Source: Geobacillus vulcani PSS1 (GTDB lineage: Bacteria > Bacillota > Bacilli > Bacillales > Anoxybacillaceae). Taken from it: a DNA stretch of 64,000 bases. Every line of letters begins with the position of its first letter. Positions within the stretch are counted from its first letter, which is position 1. Of this stretch, positions 24,316 through 33,634 are shown piece after piece. The translations under genes and the position numbers were made by a program. The stretch lies in assembly GCF_000733845.1 (NCBI RefSeq), contig NZ_JPOI01000001.1:1279501-1343500 (forward strand), read 5' to 3'. Below the pieces are notes generated by a model that ran no database searches, was not told where the DNA came from, and worked only from the letters and a program-made list of their open reading frames with translations.

Positions 24316-26403
24316 ATGAAAACAAGTATCGTTATACTAACTCACAATAAGCTAGACTATACAAAACAATGTATAGAAAGCATTCGCCAATATACAAGAG
24401 AAGGTACGTACGAAATTATCGTTGTTGATAACCGTTCTACGGACGGAACGGTGGAATGGTTGCAGTCACAAAAAGATATACGAACAATTTTTAATGCTAA
24501 AAATGTTGGTTTCCCTAAAGGGTGCAACCAGGGAATACAGATTGCAGAAGGGGAAAACATTCTTTTACTAAATAACGATGTGGTTGTGACAAAACATTGG
24601 CTTGATCATTTGTTAGCTTGTTTATACAGCGCTGATGATATTGGAGCGGTCGGGCCAGTTACAAATTCTGCGGCTTATTATTCAACCATTCCCGTTCGTT
24701 ATACGTCGATCGATGAAATGCATGAGTTCGCTTCCCAACATAATGTTTTAGATCCAAATAAATGGGAAGAACGATTAAAGTTAATTGGATTCTGTTTGCT
24801 CATTAAAAAAGAGGCAATAGAGAAAGTCGGGCTGTTGGACGAGCGCTTTACCCCAGGAAACTTTGAAGATGACGATTATTCTGTTCGTTTGCGACAGGCC
24901 GGTTATCGCTTAATGCTTTGTAACGATACGTTTGTCCACCATTACGGTAGTGTATCATGGAAAGACGACAGTAGCGGTTATTCGAAGTTGTTGCGAGAAA
25001 ATCAAAAGAAGTTTGAAAAGAAATGGGGTGTTGATATTGATGCGTACGCTATCGATTTGGAGATGTTGAGTCGAGTTGGGATGGATCATCACCGTGCTAT
25101 CAATGTGTTACACATCGGCTGTGGGGCAGGGGCAACGTTGTTAAAAATAAAACATGAATATCCTCAAGCAGCGCTGTATGGTGTAGAACAAAATGCATTT
25201 GCTATCAAAGAAGCACAGCGATATGCATATGTAGCTTGCGATTTAGACGATACTCAAATAAAGAAACAGATGTTTGATCTTATTTTATATAGTAGCCGCA
25301 CGATCCCGTTAGATGACCATTTACTTTGTTTCGTTGTTGAACATTTAAAACAGGACGGACAGTTTTTGGCACATGTACAAAATACCGGATACGTTCAGTT
25401 GCTTGAACAATTGATTGTTGGACGAAATCCTTTTACGGGTGGGGATTTTTATAGTTTACGCCAATTAGAGGATTTGTTTAAGTCGCATTCATTATCCATG
25501 TCTATTACAGGTTTACTTTCTCCGGAAAATGACATGAAACATCGGTTAGTTGATCATTTAAAAGTATTGTACGGGGAAAAAGTGCAATTTTTACTTGCTG
25601 CAAAATCGTTTCTCGTATGTGCCAATAAACAAAAAACAAATATAAGGGAACTCATTGGGGATTTTGTTTCTAAAAAAGATCGTCACCAAATCTTGGAGCA
25701 GTTAAATGATATTTCTATCACTGAAGTTGTCGCTACAATAAGGAATATGAACGAAGCAGTCGAACTGCTGAATGAACTGGCGATTGAAAATTTTGCACAA
25801 GGCAATCACGAACATGTTTTGCCGTACTTGCAAGCGGCGTTCGAGTTGTGTTCAGATGATACAGATACGTTATACAATCTAGCATTTGTGTTGAACTCCT
25901 ATGGCGAAAAAGAGCTAGCGAATCACTATTTATCATTGATTCGTCAACCGGATGGCGAAGTGAAAAAACTGTTTGAGGAGATCAATGAACAATCGTTGAA
26001 AAAAGCACAACAACTTGCCTTTTTGTTGCGTCGCCTCGAATTTGATATTGACGTTGAAGAGACAAAGCAATCGCTTGTTAATCAGTTGGCTCGTGGCGAA
26101 ATTAATGAGCAACTCATCAAGGAAGTTATTGAGACAAGCATTGTCCATAAAGTAAAAGTGCTTCAAGCAATTGCGATCACTTGTTTCGAACAAGGACTGC
26201 ATGAACAGGTATTGCCGTATTTACAACTTGCTTATGAGCAAGAGCCAGAGAACATAGATACGTTATACAATCTAGGTTATGTGCTTCTTACTTACGGAGA
26301 GTACGGATTAGCCAAAGCGTTTTTGGAAAAAATTCGGCATCCGGATAAGGAAGTGTTACAACTACTCGAAATTGCAAAAGAGGAGAGTCTTCGTCATGAA
26401 TGA
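24316..26403 (+). CDS. GT2 glycosyltransferase - methyltransferase-like - TPR fusion
   Basis: 695 residues in three parts. Residues 1-250 form a rhamnosyltransferase-like GT2 domain (SIVILTHNKLDYTKQCIESI, IIVVDNRSTDGTVEWL, ILLLNNDVVV, GNFEDDDYSVRLRQAGY). Residues 255-430 form a SAM-dependent methyltransferase-like domain (NVLHIGCGAGATLLKIK, ALYGVEQNAFAIKEAQ), whose catalytic competence is uncertain. Residues 440-695 contain TPR pairs (DTLYNLAFVLNSYGEKELA, DTLYNLGYVLLTYGEYGLA). It could both elongate and methylate a glycan. It lies 13 bases after the first island gene and its stop overlaps the next gene. Confidence 0.8.
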   Translation: MKTSIVILTHNKLDYTKQCIESIRQYTREGTYEIIVVDNRSTDGTVEWLQSQKDIRTIFNAKNVGFPKGCNQGIQIAEGENILLLNNDVVVTKHWLDHLLACLYSADDIGAVGPVTNSAAYYSTIPVRYTSIDEMHEFASQHNVLDPNKWEERLKLIGFCLLIKKEAIEKVGLLDERFTPGNFEDDDYSVRLRQAGYRLMLCNDTFVHHYGSVSWKDDSSGYSKLLRENQKKFEKKWGVDIDAYAIDLEMLSRVGMDHHRAINVLHIGCGAGATLLKIKHEYPQAALYGVEQNAFAIKEAQRYAYVACDLDDTQIKKQMFDLILYSSRTIPLDDHLLCFVVEHLKQDGQFLAHVQNTGYVQLLEQLIVGRNPFTGGDFYSLRQLEDLFKSHSLSMSITGLLSPENDMKHRLVDHLKVLYGEKVQFLLAAKSFLVCANKQKTNIRELIGDFVSKKDRHQILEQLNDISITEVVATIRNMNEAVELLNELAIENFAQGNHEHVLPYLQAAFELCSDDTDTLYNLAFVLNSYGEKELANHYLSLIRQPDGEVKKLFEEINEQSLKKAQQLAFLLRRLEFDIDVEETKQSLVNQLARGEINEQLIKEVIETSIVHKVKVLQAIAITCFEQGLHEQVLPYLQLAYEQEPENIDTLYNLGYVLLTYGEYGLAKAFLEKIRHPDKEVLQLLEIAKEESLRHE

Positions 26404-28018
26404 CAAAAAAGTCGCCTTTATTTATTGTGTGAATAACAGGCAAATGTATGAAGAATCTGTCCGTTACGTCAGATCGCTTCATGTTCCGGAAGGATATGAA
26501 ATTGAAATTATTTCTATTGAAGGAGCGAAAAGCATCACGTCCGGATATAATGAAGCAATGAAAAGGACAGATGCAAAGTATAAAGTGTATTTGCATCAAG
26601 ATGTGTTTATAGTAAATAAGAATTTTATCTTTGATATTATAGCCCTATTTGATGAAAATAAGCAGATTGGGATTATTGGAACTATAGGAGCAAAAAAGAT
26701 ACCAACTAGTGGTATATGGTGGGAAGCAGAGAAGAAGTACGGTAAGGTATTTGATAGTCATAGTGGTACTTTGTCTATTCTTGCTTTTCAGGACATTGAG
26801 CATAAATATGAAACTGTAGAGGCTGTTGATGGTCTTTTAATGGCTACGCAGTACGATATTCGGTGGAGGGAGGACATTTTTGATGGATGGCATTTTTACG
26901 ACTTATCACATTGTGTTGAGTATTTGAAAAAAGGATATTTGATAGTTGTTCCTAAGCAATCTATTCCTTGGTGTATACATGACTGTGGCATAGTAAATAT
27001 TCGGAATGGCTATGAGCGTTATAGAAACTTGTTTTTGGATGAATATTCAGGTTTTTTATTCCCGTTAGTTAGTATACTCATTCCAACTTATAACCGTCCC
27101 TTATTGTTTAAAGAAGCATTACAGAGTGTACTAGCTCAAACCTATAGAAATACAGAAATTATCATTTGTGATGATAGCACAAACCACTTAACAAAGGATG
27201 TGGTATATCAATTATTAGAAACTCAACACAGTAATAAACGATTAACTTATGTAAAAAATAAAGCTAGATTAGGGAGAACTACAGGATTGGAAAATGCTCA
27301 AAGGTGTTTAGAGCTGGCTAGCGGTGAGTTTGTCAATTTTTTGTTTGACGACGATAAATTCGCTCCAAACAAGATTAGCCGAATGATGAACTATTATCAT
27401 CAATTTAATGATGTATGTCTAGTTACTTCATTTAGACAGACGATAAATAAGCAAGGTGAATTGTTGCCCCCTATTAAAGCAACAAAAAAATTATTCAATC
27501 AAGATACGTTGATAGACGGTAAGGTATTGGGAAAGTACATGTTACTGCATATGCTAAATGTTGTAGGGGAGTTTACAACTGTACTATTTCGGAGGAATGA
27601 TATAGAAGATGATTTAGGAAGCTATATGAAAAAAAAATATTATCCTCTGTCGGATGTAAGTACATGGTTGTCACTTTTACAAAAGGGTAAGGCTGTTTAT
27701 ATATCCGAGCCACTGAGTTATTTTAGATTACATCCGGCACAAAACTCTCATGATGTGACGAATATGATCCTAGGAGCTGTAGAGTGGTATCGATTGTTTA
27801 AGGATTGCCAAAGGTCTGAAGCATACTTTATGGATTCAGAAGAGGTTGCTTCCTTTCTGGTAGGATGGATAGATGAACACATACATGTGTTGGAGAAGAT
27901 AAGGAGTTATACATATGATAGGGAGTTCGTTTGTAAAAATAGTAGAATATTGAATGAGTTTTTCTCGGTTTTTCAAGACGCTATAAAAGCACTTGAAAAG
28001 CATTGCATGGTAGGATGA
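26396..28018 (+). CDS. Two-domain glycosyltransferase (StrF-like plus GT2)
   Basis: 540 residues with two putative GT-A domains. The N-terminal one (1-210) resembles the StrF family: FIYCVNNRQMYEESVRYVRS, KSITSGYNEAMKRTDA, YKVYLHQDVFIV. The C-terminal one (about 220-500) is a classic GT2: VSILIPTYNRPLLFKEALQS, YRNTEIIICDDSTNH, FVNFLFDDDKFAP. ATG 26396 has AGGAG upstream and overlaps the previous gene by eight bases. The acceptor is not known; it probably adds one or two sugars to the flagellin glycan made by this island. Confidence 0.8.
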   Translation: MNDKKVAFIYCVNNRQMYEESVRYVRSLHVPEGYEIEIISIEGAKSITSGYNEAMKRTDAKYKVYLHQDVFIVNKNFIFDIIALFDENKQIGIIGTIGAKKIPTSGIWWEAEKKYGKVFDSHSGTLSILAFQDIEHKYETVEAVDGLLMATQYDIRWREDIFDGWHFYDLSHCVEYLKKGYLIVVPKQSIPWCIHDCGIVNIRNGYERYRNLFLDEYSGFLFPLVSILIPTYNRPLLFKEALQSVLAQTYRNTEIIICDDSTNHLTKDVVYQLLETQHSNKRLTYVKNKARLGRTTGLENAQRCLELASGEFVNFLFDDDKFAPNKISRMMNYYHQFNDVCLVTSFRQTINKQGELLPPIKATKKLFNQDTLIDGKVLGKYMLLHMLNVVGEFTTVLFRRNDIEDDLGSYMKKKYYPLSDVSTWLSLLQKGKAVYISEPLSYFRLHPAQNSHDVTNMILGAVEWYRLFKDCQRSEAYFMDSEEVASFLVGWIDEHIHVLEKIRSYTYDREFVCKNSRILNEFFSVFQDAIKALEKHCMVG

Positions 28019-28060
28019 ATGACTATTGAAAAAAACTCTTTGTAAAGTGAGTGTTCAAGC

Positions 28061-28483
28061 ATGAATGTGAAATTTCTTGAGTTTGAAGTTATGGGAGATC
28101 ACCGTGGTTCACTAGTCGCTATTGAGAGTTATAAACAAGTTCCTTTTGAAATCAAACGCGTATATTATATATTCGGAACAAAGTTTAACGTTAAAAGAGG
28201 GGTGCATGCACATAAAAATCTTCAGCAAATTCTTATAGCCGTAAGTGGGTCTTGTACGGTGGTTGTTGACGATGGATTTAAAAAGCAAGAATTTGAAATG
28301 GATTCTCCTAGGAAGGGGCTTTTTATAGATAAGCTAATTTGGAGAGAGATAAAAAACTTCTCTTCAGATTGCGTTTTACTTGTGTTAGCTAGTGACTACT
28401 ATTCTGAGCTAGATTACATTCGTGATTACGATGAATTTAAGAAGTATGCGGTTCTTAGAGAAAGTTCATTAGACAAGGAGTAG
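28061..28483 (+). CDS. fdtA: dTDP-4-oxo-6-deoxyglucose 3,4-ketoisomerase (FdtA/QdtA family)
   Basis: A 140-residue cupin that shifts the keto group of dTDP-4-oxo-6-deoxyglucose from C4 to C3. It has VMGDHRGSLVAIESYKQVPF, KRVYYIFGTKFNVKRGVHAH and LIAVSGSCTVVVDDG with the catalytic His pair in GVHAHKNLQQ. The next two genes (N-formyltransferase, aminotransferase) and rmlA/rmlB complete a route to a dTDP-3-formamido-3,6-dideoxyhexose. Sequence alone does not decide whether the product has the galacto (FdtA) or gluco (QdtA) configuration. Confidence 0.85.
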   Translation: MNVKFLEFEVMGDHRGSLVAIESYKQVPFEIKRVYYIFGTKFNVKRGVHAHKNLQQILIAVSGSCTVVVDDGFKKQEFEMDSPRKGLFIDKLIWREIKNFSSDCVLLVLASDYYSELDYIRDYDEFKKYAVLRESSLDKE

Positions 28484-28491
28484 TATTGTAT

Positions 28492-29277
28492 ATGATTTAT
28501 GTTTTAGGAGGAAAGCTTAATGCTGCGGTCCGAGCACTTGAAGTATTTCATAAGATGGGCATTAACCCCTTAGTATATGTTTCACCGGGGGAAGATAGAA
28601 TCAGGGCTATGAGTTCGCTTGAAGAATGTGCCAACAAGTTGGGAAGTAAATTAATAAAAGATATCCATGAAATTTATGGTGAAAAAGTTTTTTTCTTATC
28701 AGTGGAGTGTGACAGAATTCTCAATGAAAAGTTTTTTGGCGAGGGATCAAAATTTTTTAACGTTCATTTTTCATTATTACCGAAGTACAGAGGAACCATG
28801 ACTTCTTTTTGGCCCATTGTCTTCGGAGAAAATGAGACCGGCGTTACTTTACATGAGATAGATAACGGTATAGATACAGGTGATATAATTTCCCAAGTCA
28901 AAATGGAGATCCGGGAAGAATATACTTGTCGAGACCTATATTTTAAATATCATGAAGTTGCAGGTGATTTAATTGAGAAAGTCCTTCCTCTTATTGTTGA
29001 AGGGAAATATACTAAACTGCCTCAGGATAGTGAACAGGCTTCGTCTTTTCCAAGGTTTTTGTACCATTATTTCCCAAAAGATTTTTATTCAAAACAACTG
29101 AGACTATTGGAAAAAAGACAAGTTTATAATATATTGAGAGCACTTATCTTCAAAGAATTTCAACTTCCGTCTGTGGATGGGAAAAGAGTAAAAAGAGTTT
29201 CATTGCATCCTTGGGAGACGATGACTTCTTTTATTCGAACTAATAGTGGAAATGTATATATTGAAACATTAGAATAA
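28492..29277 (+). CDS. dTDP-3-aminosugar N-formyltransferase
   Basis: About 261 residues starting MIYVLGGKLNAAVRALEVFH. The formyltransferase core has FFNVHFSLLPKYRGTMTSFW (the Asn-His pair of formyl-THF transferases), GVTLHEIDNGIDTGDIISQ (with the catalytic Asp) and a C-terminal extension. It resembles QdtF/FdtF-type enzymes that use N10-formyl-THF to formylate a 3-amino-3,6-dideoxy sugar nucleotide. The in-frame ATG at 28486 would add two residues. Confidence 0.8.
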   Translation: MIYVLGGKLNAAVRALEVFHKMGINPLVYVSPGEDRIRAMSSLEECANKLGSKLIKDIHEIYGEKVFFLSVECDRILNEKFFGEGSKFFNVHFSLLPKYRGTMTSFWPIVFGENETGVTLHEIDNGIDTGDIISQVKMEIREEYTCRDLYFKYHEVAGDLIEKVLPLIVEGKYTKLPQDSEQASSFPRFLYHYFPKDFYSKQLRLLEKRQVYNILRALIFKEFQLPSVDGKRVKRVSLHPWETMTSFIRTNSGNVYIETLE

Positions 29278-29331
29278 GAGACTTATATACCATATACAGA
29301 TCTTTACTATGTGGGAGATGATGAAAATTTG

Positions 29332-30423
29332 GTGATTCCATTTCTTGATGTAAAAGCAATAAATGAATGTTACTTAAAGGAGATCGAATGTGCCATTAAG
29401 GAAGTTTTGAGATCTGGACAGTATATTTTAGGAGAGCAAGTGAAAAAATTTGAAGATGAATTTGCAAGATATTGTGGTGTTAAGTATGCAATCGGAGTGG
29501 CAAATGGTCTAGATGCATTGTCACTTATTTTAAGAGGATATGGAATAAAAGAAGGAGATGAGGTAATTGTACCTGCAAATACATATATTGCCACTTTGCT
29601 TGCCGTATCTATGAATGGTGCTACACCTGTACTGGTTGAACCCAATATCAATACTTACAATATTGATCCGAATAAAATAGAAGAGAAAATTACATGTAGG
29701 ACCAGAGCAATTATCGTAGTTCATTTATATGGTCAAGTAGCAGATATGAAGCATATATGGAAGATTGCCAATAAGTATAATTTAAAGGTTATAGAAGATG
29801 CTGCTCAAGCACATGGAGCTATATATAGCGGAAAACGGACAGGTAATTTGGGAGATGCAGGGGCTTTTAGCTTTTACCCTAGCAAAAACCTCGGTGCTCT
29901 TGGGGACGGTGGGGCAATTACAACAAATGATGATGAGCTAGCAAAACGGTTAAGGGCACTTAGGAACTATGGTTCACATGAAAAATATTATAATTTGTAC
30001 AAAGGTGTGAATAGTCGATTAGATGAAATACAAGCGGCGGTGCTTAGAGTTAAACTGAGGTATCTTGATGAGGAAAACGAGAAGAGAAGAAGAGTTGCTG
30101 AGTATTATCTTAAACATATAAAAAACAACAAAGTTATTTTACCTTATATAGATATGTCAAAAAAATTATCTCACGTTTGGCATTTATTTGTTGTTAGAGT
30201 CGGCAACAGGAATGAATTCCAAAATTATTTGCAAAGTCATGGAATACAAACAATTATTCATTATCCTATTCCACCACATAAACAAAATGCGTATTCAGAA
30301 TTAAACAGTTTAAGACTACCTGTTACTGAGGAAATCCATAATACGGTTCTGAGCCTTCCAATTTCACCGATTTTAACAGACGAACATGTTAACAAAATTG
30401 TGCAGGTGATTAACGATTATTAA
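29332..30423 (+). CDS. fdtB: PLP-dependent sugar aminotransferase (DegT/DnrJ/EryC1 family)
   Basis: About 363 residues. It matches dTDP-3-amino-3,6-dideoxyhexose transaminases: [13 protein letters not shown] at the start, [46 protein letters not shown] and [20 protein letters not shown], where the Lys of PSKNLG binds PLP. It would aminate the 3-keto product of the FdtA-like enzyme. The start is not certain: TTG 29329, GTG 29332 and GTG 29311 are all in frame. I chose GTG 29332 by family alignment, while GGGAG at 29313 would fit TTG 29329 better. Confidence 0.87.
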   Translation: MIPFLDVKAINECYLKEIECAIKEVLRSGQYILGEQVKKFEDEFARYCGVKYAIGVANGLDALSLILRGYGIKEGDEVIVPANTYIATLLAVSMNGATPVLVEPNINTYNIDPNKIEEKITCRTRAIIVVHLYGQVADMKHIWKIANKYNLKVIEDAAQAHGAIYSGKRTGNLGDAGAFSFYPSKNLGALGDGGAITTNDDELAKRLRALRNYGSHEKYYNLYKGVNSRLDEIQAAVLRVKLRYLDEENEKRRRVAEYYLKHIKNNKVILPYIDMSKKLSHVWHLFVVRVGNRNEFQNYLQSHGIQTIIHYPIPPHKQNAYSELNSLRLPVTEEIHNTVLSLPISPILTDEHVNKIVQVINDY

Positions 30424-30441
30424 TTTTGAAGGTGGGTTGCG

Positions 30442-31188
30442 ATGAAAGGCATCATCCTCGCAGGTGGGACAGGCTCGCGTCTGTATCCTCTCACAAAAGT
30501 AACAAATAAACATTTGCTTCCAGTTGGCAAATATCCGATGATTTATCACGCCATCCACAAGTTGAAGGAAGCAGGAATGAGCGATATTTTAATTGTCACA
30601 GGGCGCGAGCATATGGGCGATGTTGTAAATTTGCTAGGAAGCGGTTCAGAGTTTGGTGTTCAGTTTACGTATAAAGTACAAGATCAAGCAGGGGGCATTG
30701 CCCAGGCGCTTGGATTGTGTGAAGCGTTTGTTGGTAATGATCTGATGACAGTTATTTTAGGGGACAATGTTTTTTCTGATAGTATTGCTCCTTATGTAGA
30801 AAATTTTAAAAGGCAACAAACAGGGGCAAAAATTTTAATTAAAGAGGTTAGTGATCCAGAACGTTTTGGTGTTCCGGAATTGGAAGGAGAACGAATTAAA
30901 AATATTGAGGAGAAACCAAAAACACCGAAAAGCAGTTATGCGGTAACGGGAATTTATATGTATGATGCGACAGTATTTGATATCATTCGAACGTTAAAGC
31001 CGTCTGCTCGCGGGGAGCTGGAAATTACTGATGTCAATAATGCTTATATTGCCCGTAATGAGTTGACATATGACGTATTAAAAGGTTGGTGGACGGATGC
31101 GGGGACGTACGCATCTTATTTACGAGCCAATGAGTTAGCAAAAGACATTGATTTTGGTGAATGGTTTAATAAAAACTTGAAACATTAA
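30442..31188 (+). CDS. rmlA: Glucose-1-phosphate thymidylyltransferase RmlA (short form)
   Basis: 248 residues. It makes dTDP-glucose from dTTP and glucose-1-phosphate. Visible are the nucleotide loop MKGIILAGGTGSRLYPLT, KHLLPVGKYPMIYH, AGGIAQALGLCE, ILGDNVF (metal Asp) and EEKPKTPKSSYAVTGIYMYD. It is the short form, typical of firmicute wall and S-layer loci. It supplies both sugar pathways of the island. GAAGGTGGG precedes ATG 30442. Confidence 0.95.
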   Translation: MKGIILAGGTGSRLYPLTKVTNKHLLPVGKYPMIYHAIHKLKEAGMSDILIVTGREHMGDVVNLLGSGSEFGVQFTYKVQDQAGGIAQALGLCEAFVGNDLMTVILGDNVFSDSIAPYVENFKRQQTGAKILIKEVSDPERFGVPELEGERIKNIEEKPKTPKSSYAVTGIYMYDATVFDIIRTLKPSARGELEITDVNNAYIARNELTYDVLKGWWTDAGTYASYLRANELAKDIDFGEWFNKNLKH

Positions 31189-31203
31189 AAAAGGTGATGT
31201 TCC

Positions 31204-31767
31204 GTGCGAGTAATCGAAACGGATTTTGATGGGGTTATTATACTAGAGCCTATCGTGCATGAAGATACTCGAGGTTTTTTCATGGAAAGTTATAATGATC
31301 AGGTATTAAGTCAGTTAGGTATTTCAGTGAGATTCGTGCAAGATAATCATTCCCTTTCGATCAAAGCAGGGACAGTACGAGGGTTGCATTATCAACTGCA
31401 TCCACAAGCGCAAGCAAAGCTTGTTCGCGTCACACGTGGCGTGATTTACGATGTTGTTGTGGATATTCGTAGAGGTTCTCCAACATTTGGCGAATGGCGC
31501 AGTTTTATTTTAAGTGAACATAATAAAAGGCAACTTTTCGTACCGAAAGGGTTTGCTCATGGCTTTTGTACATTAGTACCGAATACAGAAGTGCAATATA
31601 AGGTAGATGCATATTATTCAGCAGAATATGATCGAGGAATTTTTTGGAGAGACCCCGACTTGAAAATCGACTGGCCTGTAACAGAGGCCGTTTTGTCTGA
31701 AAAGGATGCGAGCCTTCCGCTTTTGAATAATGCACATATTAATTTTATTTGGGAGAGGACATCATGA
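31204..31767 (+). CDS. rmlC: dTDP-4-dehydrorhamnose 3,5-epimerase RmlC
   Basis: 187 residues, cupin fold. Signature segments are EDTRGFFMESYND, FVQDNHSLSIKAGTVRGLHY (catalytic His), YDVVVDIRRGSPTFGEW and FVPKGFAHGFCTL. It produces dTDP-4-dehydro-L-rhamnose. GTG start at 31204 with AAGGTGATG upstream; the stop overlaps rmlB by four bases. Confidence 0.95.
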   Translation: MRVIETDFDGVIILEPIVHEDTRGFFMESYNDQVLSQLGISVRFVQDNHSLSIKAGTVRGLHYQLHPQAQAKLVRVTRGVIYDVVVDIRRGSPTFGEWRSFILSEHNKRQLFVPKGFAHGFCTLVPNTEVQYKVDAYYSAEYDRGIFWRDPDLKIDWPVTEAVLSEKDASLPLLNNAHINFIWERTS

Positions 31768-32777
31768 ATATTCTTGTGACTGGTGGCGCTGGTTTCATCG
31801 GTAGCAATTTTATTCGCTATATGCTAAATAAGTACCACGATTATAGAATTGTAAACTATGACTTGTTAACGTATGCAGGAAATTTAGAAAGTTTACAAGA
31901 CGTGCAAACAAACGAACGTTATCTATTTGTGAGGGGGGATATTTGTAACGCTCAGTTGGTTGATTATATCGTAAAAACCTATCACATTGATGTTATTGTC
32001 AATTTTGCGGCAGAATCGCACGTTGACCGCAGCATTTCTAATCCTTGTGCTTTCGTTCAAACCAATGTATTGGGTACACAAGTGTTACTCGATATTGCTA
32101 AGTCTAATCAAATTCAAAAATATGTTCAAATTTCAACAGATGAAGTGTATGGAAGTTTAGGAGAAACAGGATATTTTACTGAGGAAACACCATTGGCGCC
32201 CAACAGCCCTTACTCCGCCAGTAAAGCAAGTGCCGATTTGCTTGTAAGAGCATATCACGCCACATATGGATTAAATGTAAATATTACACGTTGTTCAAAT
32301 AATTATGGTCCGTATCAGTTTCCTGAGAAACTGATCCCATTAATCATTACAAATGCCATAGAAGGAAAAGACATTCCTATTTATGGCGATGGTCAAAATG
32401 TGCGCGACTGGCTTCATGTAAAAGATCATTGCTCAGCAATTGATTTAGTGATTCATAGAGGGAAGTCAGGAGAGATATACAACATTGGAGGGCATAATGA
32501 GCGAACAAACAATGAAATTGTCCATTTCATTGTTGAAAAATTAGGAGCTTCTAAGTCATTAATTAAATATATAGCCGATCGTCCTGGGCATGATCGACGC
32601 TACGCAATTGACCCTACGAAAATTACGACTGAACTTGGATGGGAACCAAAGTATACGCTTGATAAAGGAATTGAAGAAACCATTCAATGGTATATTGACC
32701 ATGTCGATTGGTGGCGACGAATGAAAGCTGGGGAGTATGTACATTTCTATCAAAACCAATACGGTGACAGAAAATGA
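31764..32777 (+). CDS. rmlB: dTDP-glucose 4,6-dehydratase RmlB
   Basis: A 337-residue extended short-chain dehydrogenase. It has NILVTGGAGFIGSNFIRYM (NAD loop), NFAAESHVDRSI, VQISTDEVYGSLGE (Thr-Asp-Glu catalytic triad) and SPYSASKASADLLVRAYH (YxxxK). The product dTDP-4-oxo-6-deoxyglucose is the branch point between rhamnose (RmlC, RmlD) and the amino sugar (FdtA-like). ATG 31764 overlaps rmlC. Confidence 0.96.
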   Translation: MNILVTGGAGFIGSNFIRYMLNKYHDYRIVNYDLLTYAGNLESLQDVQTNERYLFVRGDICNAQLVDYIVKTYHIDVIVNFAAESHVDRSISNPCAFVQTNVLGTQVLLDIAKSNQIQKYVQISTDEVYGSLGETGYFTEETPLAPNSPYSASKASADLLVRAYHATYGLNVNITRCSNNYGPYQFPEKLIPLIITNAIEGKDIPIYGDGQNVRDWLHVKDHCSAIDLVIHRGKSGEIYNIGGHNERTNNEIVHFIVEKLGASKSLIKYIADRPGHDRRYAIDPTKITTELGWEPKYTLDKGIEETIQWYIDHVDWWRRMKAGEYVHFYQNQYGDRK

Positions 32778-33634
32778 TTAATCTGAAGGTCGTTGTTACA
32801 GGGGCAAAGGGACAACTAGGTAAGGAACTAGTCAAATGGTTTCGACAAATGGAATGGAATGTCTATGGATATGATAAAGATGAGCTTGATATTACAGATG
32901 CTCAACAAGTGATAAGTGTGCTCGGGCATATTCATCCCCATGTTGTTGTTCATGCAGGTGCGTATACAAAAGTCGATGAAGCAGAGAAAGAAAAAGAAAA
33001 GGCCTTTTTCGTTAATGCATATGGAACAAGGAATGTAGCTGTAGCTGCTGAAAAGGTAGGGGCAAAGCTTGTTTATGTTAGTACAGATTACGTATTTGAT
33101 GGTGCACAAAGGGTGCCTTATCATGAGTTTTCCAGTCCTAATCCCATTAATATTTATGGAAAAAGTAAATTGGCAGGCGAGCAATTTGTGCGCGATTTTC
33201 ATTCTAGGTTTTTTATTGTTCGTACATCTTGGGTATTTGGGGCTTATGGAAATAATTTTGTGAAAACCATGTTACGACTTGCAAAAGAGAAGGAAGAAAT
33301 TTTAGTTGTTGATGACCAATATGGATGCCCTACATATGCAGTAGATTTAGTGCAAAAAATTTATGAACTTGTCCAAACAGAAAAATATGGATTGTATCAT
33401 ATATCTAATACAGGCTACTGTTCTTGGTATGAGTTTGCTAAAATTATTTTCTCCGAGATGGGAGTCAATGTCCGTGTTCAACGTTGCGGGACGAAAGATT
33501 ATCTCCGACTAGCAGCCCGTCCTTCTTATTCTGTTTTTGACCATATGGCATTACGATTAAATGGGTTTGAACTACTTCGTCATTGGCGTGATGCATTGCG
33601 AGAATTTTTACATGCGTATGAGGTGAAACATTGA
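32774..33634 (+). CDS. rmlD: dTDP-4-dehydrorhamnose reductase RmlD
   Basis: 286 residues. It completes dTDP-L-rhamnose. Segments: VVVTGAKGQLGKELVKW, HAGAYTKVDEAEKEKEKAF, VYVSTDYVFDGAQRVPYHE and NIYGKSKLAGEQFV (YxxxK). It overlaps rmlB by four bases, and the TTG start of the following glycosyltransferase overlaps its own stop. Confidence 0.95.
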   Translation: MINLKVVVTGAKGQLGKELVKWFRQMEWNVYGYDKDELDITDAQQVISVLGHIHPHVVVHAGAYTKVDEAEKEKEKAFFVNAYGTRNVAVAAEKVGAKLVYVSTDYVFDGAQRVPYHEFSSPNPINIYGKSKLAGEQFVRDFHSRFFIVRTSWVFGAYGNNFVKTMLRLAKEKEEILVVDDQYGCPTYAVDLVQKIYELVQTEKYGLYHISNTGYCSWYEFAKIIFSEMGVNVRVQRCGTKDYLRLAARPSYSVFDHMALRLNGFELLRHWRDALREFLHAYEVKH

